Positions 1 to 8,500 are shown, counted from the stretch's first letter. The stretch is DNA of 64,000 bases from UBA1738 sp045580145 (GCA_045580145.1 JAZNNI010000085.1:80718-144717); one strand, 5' to 3'. A program made the numbers and translations. Notes: generated by a model from the letters alone, not told the origin.

Positions 1-145
1 CTAATTGAGAAATAAAGTTTAATGACATACCACTGCTTTCACTCAACTGCTCTTGTGTCATATTTGCAAGTCTTCTGTAATAACCAACTTTTAACCCAAC
101 TTTTATTATAAACATTTGATATTCTTTTTCATTATAATAGTTCAT
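1..145 (-). CDS. XRE/Cro-C1 family transcriptional regulator, N-terminal part (runs off the window)
   Basis: Reading the minus strand from ATG at 145 gives 48 codons with no stop before the window edge. Residues about 17-48 (GYYRRLANMTQEQLSESSGM, then SLNFISQL) form a typical HTH_3 fold: first helix, the TQEQLSESSG turn, and the start of the recognition helix. A GGTG Shine-Dalgarno lies 6-10 bases before the ATG. It is transcribed away from the SLOG-protein gene at 274, so it is probably the local repressor of this AT-rich island. Only the N-terminus is visible, so a C-terminal domain cannot be assigned. Confidence 0.75.
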   Translation of the reverse strand, partial: MNYYNEKEYQMFIIKVGLKVGYYRRLANMTQEQLSESSGMSLNFISQL

Positions 146-153
146 AAAAACAC

Positions 154-221
154 CTATTTACACAATTATTTTATATATATAATTATAAACTATTTACAAA
201 TAAAATATTATTATGTATAAT
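154..221. promoter_or_regulatory. Divergent promoter region with repeated CTATTTACA motif
   Basis: On the plus strand TTTACA (193-198) and TATAAT (216-221) are 17 bases apart and serve the gene at 274. The motif CTATTTACA occurs at 154-162 and again at 190-198, the second copy covering the plus-strand -35 box. The leftward XRE gene starts at 145. Two copies of one motif in a divergent promoter beside an XRE repressor suggest operators; this is inference. Confidence 0.45.
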
Positions 222-273
222 AAAATAAAACTTCTGTGTCAAGGAAGTTTTAGTATTTTAGCAAGGTGTAATT

Positions 274-750
274 ATGGAAAATATAAAAAGGTGTTGTTTC
301 TGTGGGCATAGTGATATTACCTATACAGAAGAAACAAGAGAAAAAATAAAAACAATAGCAGAAGATTTGATTTTAAACCATAATGTCAGTGAGTTCTGGG
401 TTGGGCATTATGGCAGATTTGATGGGTGTTGTTCTTCTGTTATAAGAGAGTTGCAGAAAACTTATACTGATATAAAATTAGAGTTGGTTATACCATACAT
501 AACCAAAGGCATAAATGAATACAAGGAACTGTATTATAAAGATTATGATAATATTCTTATGGCAGATATACCCTTGAACACTCCCCAGAAGTTTCAAATC
601 ATAAAAGGAAATGAATATGTTGTAGATAACTGTGAGTATGTTATTTGCTATATAGAAAGGCACTATGGGGGAGCATACAGAACCTTTACCTATGCCAGAA
701 GAAAAAAGAAAGAGATTTTTAATATTTCTCCAAGACCAATAGAAGATTAA
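274..750 (+). CDS. SLOG-fold (DUF1273/YpsA-like) protein
   Basis: This 158-residue protein opens with the CCFCGHS block, which resembles the CCFTGHR start of small Firmicute SLOG/DUF1273 proteins. It continues with a Rossmann-like pattern: a glycine-rich stretch (WVGHYGRFDGCCSSVIREL), a beta strand LELVIPYI, and a later YVICYIERHYGGAYRTFTYA strand. SLOG domains bind nucleotide-derived ligands and are common in mobile elements and in bacterial conflict systems; the ligand here is unknown. It has an AAGGTG ribosome site and its own promoter and terminator. It sits alone between divergent XRE and winged-helix genes in AT-rich DNA. The family call is from motif recognition only. Confidence 0.6.
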   Translation: MENIKRCCFCGHSDITYTEETREKIKTIAEDLILNHNVSEFWVGHYGRFDGCCSSVIRELQKTYTDIKLELVIPYITKGINEYKELYYKDYDNILMADIPLNTPQKFQIIKGNEYVVDNCEYVICYIERHYGGAYRTFTYARRKKKEIFNISPRPIED

Positions 751-754
751 AGCA

Positions 755-788
755 AACTATCAACTGTTTTCAGTTGGTAGTTTTTTAT
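755..788 (+). terminator. Rho-independent terminator after the SLOG gene
   Basis: A 12-bp stem (AACTATCAACTG with CAGTTGGTAGTT, one G-T pair) encloses a TTTT loop at 767-770 and is followed by a run of T from 781. Confidence 0.8.
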
Positions 789-1023
789 TTCAAAATATCT
801 GTTAAGTAGTCCTTCAAATGCTTACTTTTTAAACTGGTTATTTTTTGCAAAAATTAAATCTAAAGAAAAATCTGGTCCAGATTTAGTTTATTGATTTTTT
901 AACCAGTTTTATTTTCAAAGTATCTTTTAAGAAGTCCCTTAAAACCTTTACCAAAATATAAGTATTTTTATAATTTGACAGTAATATAAAATGGTGTTAA
1001 AACAATTATAAAGAGATTTATAT
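789..1023. other. AT-rich non-coding stretch with dyads and an imperfect direct repeat
   Basis: No credible gene. It holds AAATCTGGTCCAGATTT (868-884), an 8-1-8 palindrome, lying inside a larger inverted repeat (AAACTGGTTA at 831-840 with TAACCAGTTT at 900-909). About 38 bases at 787-825 are repeated imperfectly at 912-950 (TTTCAAA.TATCT.TTAAG.AGTCC core). The whole could fold as one long hairpin flanked by direct repeats. Confidence 0.4.
975..1003 (+). promoter_or_regulatory. Promoter for the gene at 1067
   Basis: TTGACA at 975-980 and TAAAAC at 998-1003 with a 17-base spacer, upstream of a strong AAAGGAGGTGG ribosome site. Confidence 0.4.
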
Positions 1024-1066
1024 TTGTATAAACTCTAAATTATATTATTTTTAAAGGAGGTGGAAA

Positions 1067-1492
1067 ATGGGAGCATTTTTCATAAATAGTAGTGAAATAT
1101 TAACACTATCACTGCTAAACAACAAACAGTTTCATTTTAACCAAGAAGAAATGGCAAATGCCATTGGTTGCACTCAACCAAATATTTCTTATGTTGTTTC
1201 TTCTCTTTTGCAAAAAGGAGTAGTAGAAAATATTAAGGGTTTTATTGCAGTAAATCAATACAGACTTGTTGAATACATAACAGAGTATGCAAGTAGTATG
1301 TATGATAATGCAGAGATTTATTTTTCTAATGGCATTTTAAAAATTAGGAATTGGTTTCCAGAAGTTTTTGCTTTTTTTCAAACATATTTTAGAATACTTA
1401 ATGTTGAGTATGTTATTACAGAGTGTAGAGATTTAAAAGAGATTTGTTTTGTTTTCAAAAATGATTTAATTGATATTAGTGATATAGAATAA
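1067..1492 (+). CDS. Winged helix-turn-helix DNA-binding protein of the island
   Basis: A 141-residue protein. Residues about 22-60 carry a helix-turn-helix (NQEEMANAIGCTQPNISYVV) followed by a helix and beta wing (LLQKGVVENIKGFIAVNQY), the MarR/GntR-like winged-helix layout. The C-terminal 70 residues are aromatic-rich and match nothing I recognise. The start is set by AAAGGAGGTGG seven bases before ATG. Codon use is strongly A/T-biased like the other island genes and unlike the host genes after 2490. It may be a plasmid or phage-type regulator or replication accessory protein; function unknown. Confidence 0.5.
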   Translation: MGAFFINSSEILTLSLLNNKQFHFNQEEMANAIGCTQPNISYVVSSLLQKGVVENIKGFIAVNQYRLVEYITEYASSMYDNAEIYFSNGILKIRNWFPEVFAFFQTYFRILNVEYVITECRDLKEICFVFKNDLIDISDIE

Positions 1493-1523
1493 TACTAATA
1501 AGAGTAAGAATAACAAAAATAAA

Positions 1524-1560
1524 AAAATGCTCACAATTCAAGTTGTAGTGGGCATTTTAA
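1524..1560 (+). terminator. Terminator-like hairpin after the winged-helix gene
   Basis: AAATGC.CACAA pairs with TTGT..TGGGCATTT around a TTCAAG loop; the 3' arm itself supplies the TTTT. Confidence 0.5.
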
Positions 1561-1634
1561 AGATTTTTTAATATAAACTGTATTTTATATTATTATAAAG
1601 TTCAGTTTATGTTTTCTCTTGTTAGGGGGTGTAT

Positions 1635-2207
1635 ATGAAACAAAATAAAGAACTTGAACATATAGAAATCTGGAAAGAACTTTCAAGTATTGCAAGTAAA
1701 GGTTATTCTACTGTTGTTCTTCCAGACAAAGAAAAAAAAGACAAAAGAAAGTTTATGAAAATACATACAACTGCATTAGATTTTCTTGCAAATAAATCTG
1801 GTGTAGATAAAAAATATATTAACTTCTTTATTCTGCTTGTAAATGTAAATATCAAATATATTGAGGCAGATACTAACCTTATAAAATTATCAGTGAGAGA
1901 GATTGCAGAAAAAATGGGTTATTCACTTGTCTATATGTATGACACATTAAATATGCTTGAAAAAATTAACTTGATTGGTTTTTATAAAGTTGGAAGAAAT
2001 AAGTATGTTGTTATTAACCCAAAGTATTATGCAAAGTTTTATAACATAAGATTTATGTATGCAATAGAATACTGCTTTGAGGAAAGAAAAAGAATTGATA
2101 TACAAGAAGTCATTGGGAAAATATCTGTATTAAAAGAATTAAAGACTGATAAGGAAAACACCAAAGTAAAAGGAGAAGTTAAAAGTTTCATAAACAGTAA
2201 TATATAA
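1635..2207 (+). CDS. RepL-like winged-helix replication or regulatory protein
   Basis: 190 residues from ATG 1635; the GTG at 1629 is inside the AGGGGG ribosome site. The middle (about residues 85-145) reads as a winged helix: IKLSVREIAEKMGYSLVYMY (helix-turn-helix), DTLNMLEKINLIGFYKVG, then KYVVINPKYYAK. The '.INP' element after a wing resembles RepL-family initiators of small Firmicute plasmids (established family trait). RepL proteins are of similar length. Next to it lie tandem 10-bp repeats and nested dyads (2279-2418), which would suit an origin. The assignment rests on recognised layout only; a plain MarR-like regulator is the alternative. Confidence 0.4.
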   Translation: MKQNKELEHIEIWKELSSIASKGYSTVVLPDKEKKDKRKFMKIHTTALDFLANKSGVDKKYINFFILLVNVNIKYIEADTNLIKLSVREIAEKMGYSLVYMYDTLNMLEKINLIGFYKVGRNKYVVINPKYYAKFYNIRFMYAIEYCFEERKRIDIQEVIGKISVLKELKTDKENTKVKGEVKSFINSNI

Positions 2208-2224
2208 ATAATTAGTAAAAAAAG

Positions 2225-2275
2225 AGCATAGTATAACAAGGTTAAAACCCTTGATATTACTATGCTTTTTGTTAT
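2225..2275 (+). terminator. Strong terminator closing the island gene
   Basis: AGCATAGTA...CAAGG pairs with CCTTG...TACTATGCT (about 17 bp with small bulges) and is followed by TTTTTGTTATTTTT. Confidence 0.8.
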
Positions 2276-2278
2276 TTT

Positions 2279-2373
2279 TACTGGGTACAAGTTGGGAAGA
2301 AAGTGTTATTTTAATTGGGAAAAACCTTTTAAAAAAAGGCAATTTCCCAAGCATTTCCCAACTTTACCCAGTA
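2279..2373. repeat. Nested inverted repeats built from TTGGGAA / TTCCCAA
   Basis: Outer arms: TACTGGGTACAAGTTGGGAA at 2279-2298 and its complement at 2355-2373 with one base missing. Inside is a second dyad ATTGGGAAA (2314-2322) with TTTCCCAA (2343-2350), and inside that CCTTTT/AAAAAGG. TTGGGAA or its complement occurs four times here and again at 2439. Such nested dyads occur at plasmid origins and at transposon or integration ends. Confidence 0.6.
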
Positions 2374-2388
2374 AGACACATAAATACA

Positions 2389-2418
2389 CATTGAGAAACA
2401 TTGAGAAAGATTAAGAAA
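2389..2418. repeat. Three tandem 10-bp repeats (iteron-like)
   Basis: CATTGAGAAA at 2389 and 2399 and GATTAAGAAA at 2409 sit head to tail at exactly one helical turn. Iteron arrays bind replication initiators; the RepL-like gene lies just upstream. Three short AT-rich copies are suggestive, not proof. Confidence 0.5.
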
Positions 2419-2449
2419 ATGGTCTCGTGATGTAAAACTTGGGAAACTG

Positions 2450-2486
2450 CATAAATAAAGGGTTTGGAGAACTTCCAAACCCTTAT
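2450..2486 (-). terminator. Terminator of the perR-rubrerythrin transcript
   Basis: Perfect 11-bp stem AAGGGTTTGGA / TCCAAACCCTT around a 5-base loop; on the minus strand it is followed by TTTATTTATG. It marks the border between the AT-rich island and the core chromosome. Confidence 0.8.
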
Positions 2487-2493
2487 TTTATGC

Positions 2494-3081
2494 TTATTTG
2501 AAGAAACGTTGGAGCATACCCTCAAATGCCTTCCCGTGACGAGCTTCGTCTCTTGCCATTTCATGCACTGTGTCATGGATTGCGTCAAGGCCATTCTTCT
2601 TAGCGCAGGTTGCAAGGTCGAATTTGCCCTGTGTTGCACCATATTCGCAGTCAACTCTCCAAGCAAGGTTATCCTTTGTTGTAGCCTTCATATTAGGCTC
2701 TAAATCTTCACCTAAAAGCTCTGCAAATTTAGCGGCGTGCTCTGCCTCTTCGTATGCAGCCTTTTCCCAGTAAAGTCCGATTTCTGGATAGCCTTCTCTG
2801 TGAGCGATTCTTGCCATACAGAGGTACATACCAACCTCAGAACATTCACCATTGAAGTTTGCAACTAACTGTTCATAGATATATTTTTTATCCTCTTCGC
2901 TTATATCAGGATTGTTTTTAACTGTTTTTGCATAAACACCATATTCGTGTTCTGCAGCGAGTGCTGCGCCCTCTACCATTTCCTTGAACTTTTCTGCAGG
3001 AACTTTACAGATAGGGCATTTTTCAGGTGGTGCATCTCCCTCGTGAACGTAACCGCATACAGGACAAATAAATTTTTTCAT
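2494..3081 (-). CDS. Reverse rubrerythrin (N-terminal rubredoxin, NADH peroxidase type)
   Basis: 195 residues starting at ATG 3081, 12 bases behind a GGAGG site. An upstream in-frame extension to 3150 overlaps perR and lacks a ribosome site. Residues 1-35 are a rubredoxin-type iron centre (CPVCG...CPICK). The rest is a ferritin-like four-helix domain with two di-iron E..H clusters (FNGECSE, EEAEHAAKF, HDTVHEMARDEARHG). In Clostridia this domain order is the 'reverse' rubrerythrin that reduces peroxide and oxygen with NADH-derived electrons in the cytoplasm. It lies 19 bases downstream of perR in the same transcript under a Fur/PerR box, so induction by peroxide is expected. High confidence in family. 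Confidence 0.93.
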   Translation of the reverse strand: MKKFICPVCGYVHEGDAPPEKCPICKVPAEKFKEMVEGAALAAEHEYGVYAKTVKNNPDISEEDKKYIYEQLVANFNGECSEVGMYLCMARIAHREGYPEIGLYWEKAAYEEAEHAAKFAELLGEDLEPNMKATTKDNLAWRVDCEYGATQGKFDLATCAKKNGLDAIHDTVHEMARDEARHGKAFEGMLQRFFK

Positions 3082-3100
3082 AATAAATACCTCCATAATT

Positions 3101-3505
3101 TTAATTACTTTTTTGAGCTTCTGCCAGCGTGCATTTCCTGCACTTTCCAAACAGGACCATTGAGTATGACTCTACTGAAAAATCCTTACTTTCAAACTTA
3201 TTGAAATTTGCCTGAGTACCAACGTCAATATCTCCGATAGCACCACATACTGTGCAATAAGTATGATCGTGGCGGATTTGAGTTTGAGCGTCATAGTGGT
3301 CCAGCCCATCACCTACATCAACTTTAAAAATCATATTCTGCTCAAGAAGAAGCTTTAAGTTTCTGTAGACCGTGGCAATTCCGATTTCGGGGAAGTCTTC
3401 CTTGACCCTTTCATATATCCAATCGGCTGATGGGTGAGTCTTAGTACATTTCAAAGCAGCTAAAATTGCATTTCTTTTTTCGGAATTTTTTAACTGTCCT
3501 TTCAT
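3101..3505 (-). CDS. perR: PerR-type Fur family peroxide-stress repressor
   Basis: 134 residues with an N-terminal winged helix (KNSEKRNAILAALKCTKTHP, GIATVYRNLKLLLEQ) and a C-terminal metal-binding and dimerisation domain. The regulatory-metal ligands of PerR can be placed: His in THPSADW, Asp in GLDHYDA, two His in RHDHTYC, and Asp (not Glu) in GDIDVG, which favours PerR over Fur. The zinc site has CTVCG and CRKC. A GGAG ribosome site precedes ATG 3505. The promoter region holds a near-perfect Fur/PerR box, implying autoregulation, and the co-transcribed rubrerythrin is a classic PerR target in anaerobes. Confidence 0.8.
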   Translation of the reverse strand: MKGQLKNSEKRNAILAALKCTKTHPSADWIYERVKEDFPEIGIATVYRNLKLLLEQNMIFKVDVGDGLDHYDAQTQIRHDHTYCTVCGAIGDIDVGTQANFNKFESKDFSVESYSMVLFGKCRKCTLAEAQKSN

Positions 3506-3521
3506 AAGAAACTCTCCTTAA

Positions 3522-3544
3522 TTGATAATGATAATTATTATCAA
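3522..3544 (-). promoter_or_regulatory. Fur/PerR box upstream of perR
   Basis: GATAATGATAATTATTATC differs from the classical 19-bp Fur consensus at one base, with TT and AA flanks extending the dyad. It lies 17-39 bases before the perR start, where a bound repressor would block transcription. Confidence 0.85.
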
Positions 3545-3644
3545 TTTGATTATAACATAAAAACACAATTTGTCAATACTTTTTTTAAATTTTTTTGTAA
3601 ATCAAATAAAAACAAAAAAAGTCAAAAATTTTGAAAAAATAGTC

Positions 3645-3673
3645 TATACAATGACCAAAAAATATGTTATACT
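3645..3673 (+). promoter_or_regulatory. Promoter for rhaA
   Basis: TATACA (3645-3650), 17-base spacer, TATACT (3668-3673), followed after 25 bases by an AAAGGAG ribosome site. No obvious operator dyad was seen. Confidence 0.5.
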
Positions 3674-3708
3674 ATCTTTATCAAACATATTGAAAAGGAG
3701 ATTTTGCT

Positions 3709-4968
3709 ATGTACGACATAAAAAAAGGATATGAGATTGCAAAGGAATATTATGCACAGTATGGCATTGATGTAGACAAGGTTTTAGAAATTTGTGACAA
3801 GACACCTATTTCAATGCATTGCTGGCAGGGAGACGATGTTATAGGTCTTGAAAAGAAGGAAGGCGGTCTGTCAGGTGGTATCCAGACAACAGGCAACTAT
3901 CCTGGTAAGGCAAGAAATGGCGAAGAGTTAAGAGCTGACATTGAAAAGGCTATGAGCTACATACCGGGTGAATTAAAGGTTAATGTCCACGCAAACTATC
4001 AGGAAGCTGATACATATGTTGACAGAAATGAAATCGGACCTGAGCATTTTGAAAAGTGGGCTAACTGGGCTAAGGAAAAGGGAATAGGTCTTGACTTTAA
4101 CCCTACATATTTCTCACATCCTAAGAGTGAGAATGGTACTCTTTCTGCTGCGGATGAAGAAGTAAGAAAGTTCTGGATTGAGCACGGTATCCGTTGCCGC
4201 CAGATTGGTGAATATTTCTATAAAACAACAGGTAAGCCATGTGTAATTAATCACTGGACTCCAGACGGAGACAAGGAATTCCCTGTTGATACACTTGGTC
4301 CAAGAATGAGACTTAAAGACAGCTATGACCAGATTTTCAAGGCTACTGAAAATGTAGAAGGTGTTATAGATGGTATTGAATCAAAGGTATTTGGTATCGG
4401 TGTTGAAAGCTTCACTGCAGGTTCACACGAATTCTGTATGGGATATGTTATGAAGGCGAACAAGGACCATATCATTATGACATTAGATACCGGTCACTAT
4501 CACCCGACAGAAGTTGTTTCTGCAAAGCTTGGCTCTGTATTTGCTTTCTCTGATTCAGTTCTTCTGCACGTTTCACGTCCTATAAGATGGGATTCTGACC
4601 ACGTTGTAGCATTCGATGATGAAACAAAGTCAATTATGGAAGAGCTTGTAAGAATGAATAAGCTTGATAAGACTTATATTGCAACAGACTTCTTTGATGC
4701 TTCAATCAACAGAATTGCTGCTTGGGTAATTGGTCTTAGAAATACAAGAAAGGCTATGCTTTATGCACTACTTCAGCCAACAGAAATGATGAAGAAGCTT
4801 GAGGCTGACGGAGATGTATCTGCAAGGCTGGCAGTTACTCAGGAATTTAAGGCTGCTCCTTTTGCACTTGTTTGGGATTACTATTGCCAGAAGACAAACA
4901 AGGGTGTTGGTCTTGATTGGCTTAAGGAAGTTCAGGACTATGAAAAGAATGTTCTTTTAAAGAGATAA
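3709..4968 (+). CDS. rhaA: L-rhamnose isomerase
   Basis: 419 residues, the usual RhaA length, with the opening ISMHCWQGDDVIGLE and GGIQTTGNYPGKARN typical of the family. Metal and substrate residues are visible in VNVHANYQEAD, DFNPTYFSHPKS, the GHYHPTE metal-binding segment and the HVSRPIRWDSDHV loop. It converts L-rhamnose to L-rhamnulose in the cytoplasm, the first step of rhamnose catabolism. No rhaB or rhaD kinase/aldolase is adjacent; the GH78 rhamnosidase that could release its substrate is 47 kb away. It appears monocistronic between its own promoter and a strong terminator. ATG 3709 is set by AAAGGAG. Confidence 0.95.
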   Translation: MYDIKKGYEIAKEYYAQYGIDVDKVLEICDKTPISMHCWQGDDVIGLEKKEGGLSGGIQTTGNYPGKARNGEELRADIEKAMSYIPGELKVNVHANYQEADTYVDRNEIGPEHFEKWANWAKEKGIGLDFNPTYFSHPKSENGTLSAADEEVRKFWIEHGIRCRQIGEYFYKTTGKPCVINHWTPDGDKEFPVDTLGPRMRLKDSYDQIFKATENVEGVIDGIESKVFGIGVESFTAGSHEFCMGYVMKANKDHIIMTLDTGHYHPTEVVSAKLGSVFAFSDSVLLHVSRPIRWDSDHVVAFDDETKSIMEELVRMNKLDKTYIATDFFDASINRIAAWVIGLRNTRKAMLYALLQPTEMMKKLEADGDVSARLAVTQEFKAAPFALVWDYYCQKTNKGVGLDWLKEVQDYEKNVLLKR

Positions 4969-4979
4969 GAATATAAAAA

Positions 4980-5018
4980 AGAGGTAGTATAGACTGTCTA
5001 TATTACCTCTATTTTTTT
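4980..5018. terminator. Bidirectional terminator between rhaA and the His-rich gene
   Basis: AGAGGTAGTATAGAC pairs with GTCTATATTACCTCT; T-runs on both strands (ATTTTTTT plus, TTTTTT minus) let it serve both converging genes. Confidence 0.85.
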
Positions 5019-5553
5019 AATTTGATTCTTCTAATTCTCCGTATAGCTCCTTGTAGCGGTTAAGCTCCTTTTCCAAGGCGGCATTTTGTTGCTCAAGCTC
5101 CATAACCTGTATTTTAAGAATTGAATTTTCCGAAGGTGTGTAGCCGGCATTTTTTATATTAGCATCTTCTTCACCTGATAAGATAACAAAACCTGTATAG
5201 CACAGTATAGAGAGGAGTATAGCACTAAATAAAACACGCTTTGAAATTGTTGTATATTTCTTGCGGTTGTTTGATTTTGAGGAATGTGCAACCTTTTTAA
5301 GCTTGTTTACATAGGAACTCCTGTCAATTGTGAGTTTTTGTGATATATGATTAAAAAATGATTTAATCTTTCTGAATATTTTTGAAATCCCTTTTTTTCT
5401 GCTTCTGTGCGAGTGGGAATGGTGCGAAGAAGAGGACCGATGCTCATTTTTGTGATGATGGTGGCTGCTATGATGGTGATGATGACTTCGGTGGTGCTTA
5501 TGATGGTGCGAAGTCTGTGAGTCTTCTGTTTTCAAGTTTAAATCTTCTGACAT
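5017..5553 (-). CDS. Histidine-rich single-pass membrane protein with C-terminal coiled coil
   Basis: 178 residues, no family recognised. Residues about 15-52 contain 19 histidines in clusters of two to five mixed with Ser, Lys and Arg, a likely divalent-metal-binding, cytoplasmic, positively charged tail. One membrane helix (VLFSAILLSILCYTGFVIL, about 107-125) follows a basic stretch, so the C-terminus should be outside. The last 35 residues (KIQVMELEQQNAALEKELNR) form a heptad coiled coil, like FtsL/DivIC-type septum proteins, but similarity is only in layout. It lies 27 bases downstream of addA on the same strand. Real gene: good ribosome site (GGGAG) and a terminator behind it. Confidence 0.7.
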   Translation of the reverse strand: MSEDLNLKTEDSQTSHHHKHHRSHHHHHSSHHHHKNEHRSSSSHHSHSHRSRKKGISKIFRKIKSFFNHISQKLTIDRSSYVNKLKKVAHSSKSNNRKKYTTISKRVLFSAILLSILCYTGFVILSGEEDANIKNAGYTPSENSILKIQVMELEQQNAALEKELNRYKELYGELEESN

Positions 5554-5580
5554 TTTGTTTCTCCCTTTTGTTTTTCTACA

Positions 5581-8500
5581 TTATACTACATTATTGTCAA
5601 AAAATAAATAGATAAATTTCTCTTTCACACACTTTTTTGTTATTTTATGAAGTGCATAGCTGTATAAATTGAGCTGTTTGTCATATTTTTCGTGAATTTC
5701 CGAAATATCAGAATAGCGGTCAGTCTTATAATCTACTAAAACAAGTTCACCATCCTCTTCAAAGAAGCAGTCAATGACACCCTGAAGAATAATAAACTCA
5801 TCATCTGTATTTTTAGTGTCGGGGTAGACATAGCTTGCAGGGATTTGAACCTCAAAAGGCTGCTCACGAAATACCTTTTGTGCGGATATTATGCGCTTTC
5901 CAATGCTGGAACTGTAAAAGCTGACAATCTTGTCAGGCGATATCAGGGCTGCCTCTTTTTCGTCAAGCTTACCGATTGATACAAGTGAGGAGATAGATTT
6001 CTTGACATAATCCTCATCCATATCAGGTTTTGGAATCAGTAACTCTAAAACCTTATGCATCGCTGTGCCGTAAAAAGCTCCACTGGGTTGAGTTCCTTGC
6101 ATAAATTGCGGCATAGGGGTTAAAATGGTTTCGTGTGTGGATTTTAGTTCCGAAACAGACACCTTAGTAGGAAGAGAGGAAATCTGTTCATACGGATACT
6201 TAAAATCAAGAATGTGCGTGAGGTCGATGCTTGTTGTTTCATTATTACTGTCTTCAGCTTGCGAAACAGATGTGACATTTATATCGCTGTAATTTATGGT
6301 TGACACTTTCCAATTAGGCGAGGTAAGTGCGACAGGAACGACCCAGTCAGCAAAGCCGCTTGCCTTTTTTACGTCATATGGCGTGAAGAAGAGTGCACCA
6401 TCTGAAGAATAGGAAGCCCACTTCTCCATTGCTTTTGAAAGCCCACTTTTTCCTGATTTGTCAATATTTCCTGATACGGTTGTTATGAAGTAAAGTTTCT
6501 CTTTTGCACGTGTCAGTGCAACATACAACTTTCTGATTTCTTCTGAGACTTGCTCGGCATTCTGAACTGATTTGAAGATTGATTTTGCAGGGGTTTCCAA
6601 TCGGTAGCTGTTTTCAAAATCAATATAGTCCATAGATAGCCCGTAATCTTTGTGCAGAAGAACGCGTGACTCCGAGTTTGTTTTATTAAAATGCTTTCCG
6701 CCGCCTGTTATGAATACGACGGGAAATTCGAGACCTTTGCTTTTGTGAATTGTCATTATGCGAACTACGTTATGCCCTTCACCGACAAGCTTCGCGCTTG
6801 ATAAATCAGTATCCTTTTTCTTCATACGTTCAATATACTTTATAAAGTTGAAAAGACCCTGAAAACCATTATTTTCATATTGTTTTGCGCGCTCGAAAAG
6901 GAGACGGAGATTTGCCTGTGCTTCCTCGCCGCCGTGCATAGCACCGACAAACGCGTAAAAGTCAGTTTCCTCATATAGAGTCCATACAAGCTTGTCCGAG
7001 GACATATACCTTGAGTAATGTCTCCATCTTTTAAGGTTTTTGTAGAAAATTTCTGCCTTTTGTGCAACTTTTATCTGCTCTTCGTCTGAAAGCCCTCCTG
7101 AATTATTGAGGGAAATAAGATCTTTTAATGCGCTAAAAAATCTGCCCTTTTTGCATCTTCTGATAATTACTAATTCGTCGTCGGTAAAGGACGCAATAGG
7201 TGAACGTAGGACAGCAATGAGCGGAATGTCCGAGTAAGGATTATTTATTACCTTCAATAGTGAAAGCATAAGGTTGATTTCATTTTTCTCAAAGTATCCG
7301 CTGCTTTCCACAAAGCATTCTATTCCAGCGCTGTTAAGCTCTGCAATATAGCTTTCGGCAGAGGATTTATAGGAAGACATAAGGATTACTATATCACGGT
7401 TTTCTATGTCGCGGTATATATCCCCGTCACGAACTTTGAAATGCTCTGCTTTCAGTTTGTTGATTTCCGATGCGACAAGGCGGGCTTCGAGTACAGGGTT
7501 TGAAAGGTCATCCTCCTCCAATTCATCAAAATCGGATGGCTGCGCCTCGATTATATGACACTCTGAAATATAGCTGTTGTTTACGTTTTTATAGCTATCA
7601 TTTCCTGCGTAAAGACGCTGATCGCTGTCATAATTAAGCTCGCCGGCTGCCTCTGTCATAATGGCCTCAAAAATATCATTGATGCTCTCTAAAACCTCAA
7701 GACGACTGCGGAAGTTTTTGGAGAGAATGATTTTTCTGTTTTCAGAATTTTCAAGGCTTGAATAGGTATCACTTTTTTTCTTGAAAATCGTCGGGTCACT
7801 TGAGCGGAAACGATAGATGCTCTGCTTCATATCGCCCACCATAAAAAGGTTGGAGCCGTTTGTTACATATTTAAAAATTTCCTCTTGCAAAAGACTTGTA
7901 TCCTGATATTCGTCCATAAGGATTTCTTCATATTTGTCCTGTAATTGCCTGCAGATGTCCGGGTTTTCTGATAAAAGCCTTGCTGTCATTTGCTCGGTAT
8001 CGTGAAATTCCAGAATGTTTTTTGCGAGCTTTTTCTGCATAAAAAGCTTATCATATTTCTCGGTAAGGTGAACGAGTGAAAGTGCAACAGGGTATAGCTT
8101 TTCTCGGGATTGCGCCTCAGCTTCAGAAAGGGAAAGCCCTGTAAAAAGCGATGCCTCGGCGAGAAAGTCCTTGACCTTTTGCCTCAAGGCTTTTAAAGCA
8201 TCTTTTTCTTCATCGGATTTAGAGTCAAGCCTTGCAAGACGTTCAAAAGAAAAATCGGTAGATAAGCGTAAAGCATCTTTAAAATCCGATGCAAGCAAGG
8301 TTTTAAGGTATATGTAGTCATAATAAAAGGCATTGTAGTAGCTTTTCCATTCATCATAAACGGGTGTGCCTTTTTGGGGCGGGTTAGAGTTTATAAAGTT
8401 GTCAATATCCAAAGTCTCGCAAATCTGCTCAAGCCCTCTTTTTGAACATTCGAGTGCCTCGGAAACATTTTCCTTGTACTGCTCAAAGCCCTTTTTAAAC

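Noticed and set aside
3082..3150. In-frame N-terminal extension of rubrerythrin
   Set aside because: No ribosome site, overlaps perR, and the rubredoxin domain starts at the ATG 3081 behind GGAGG.
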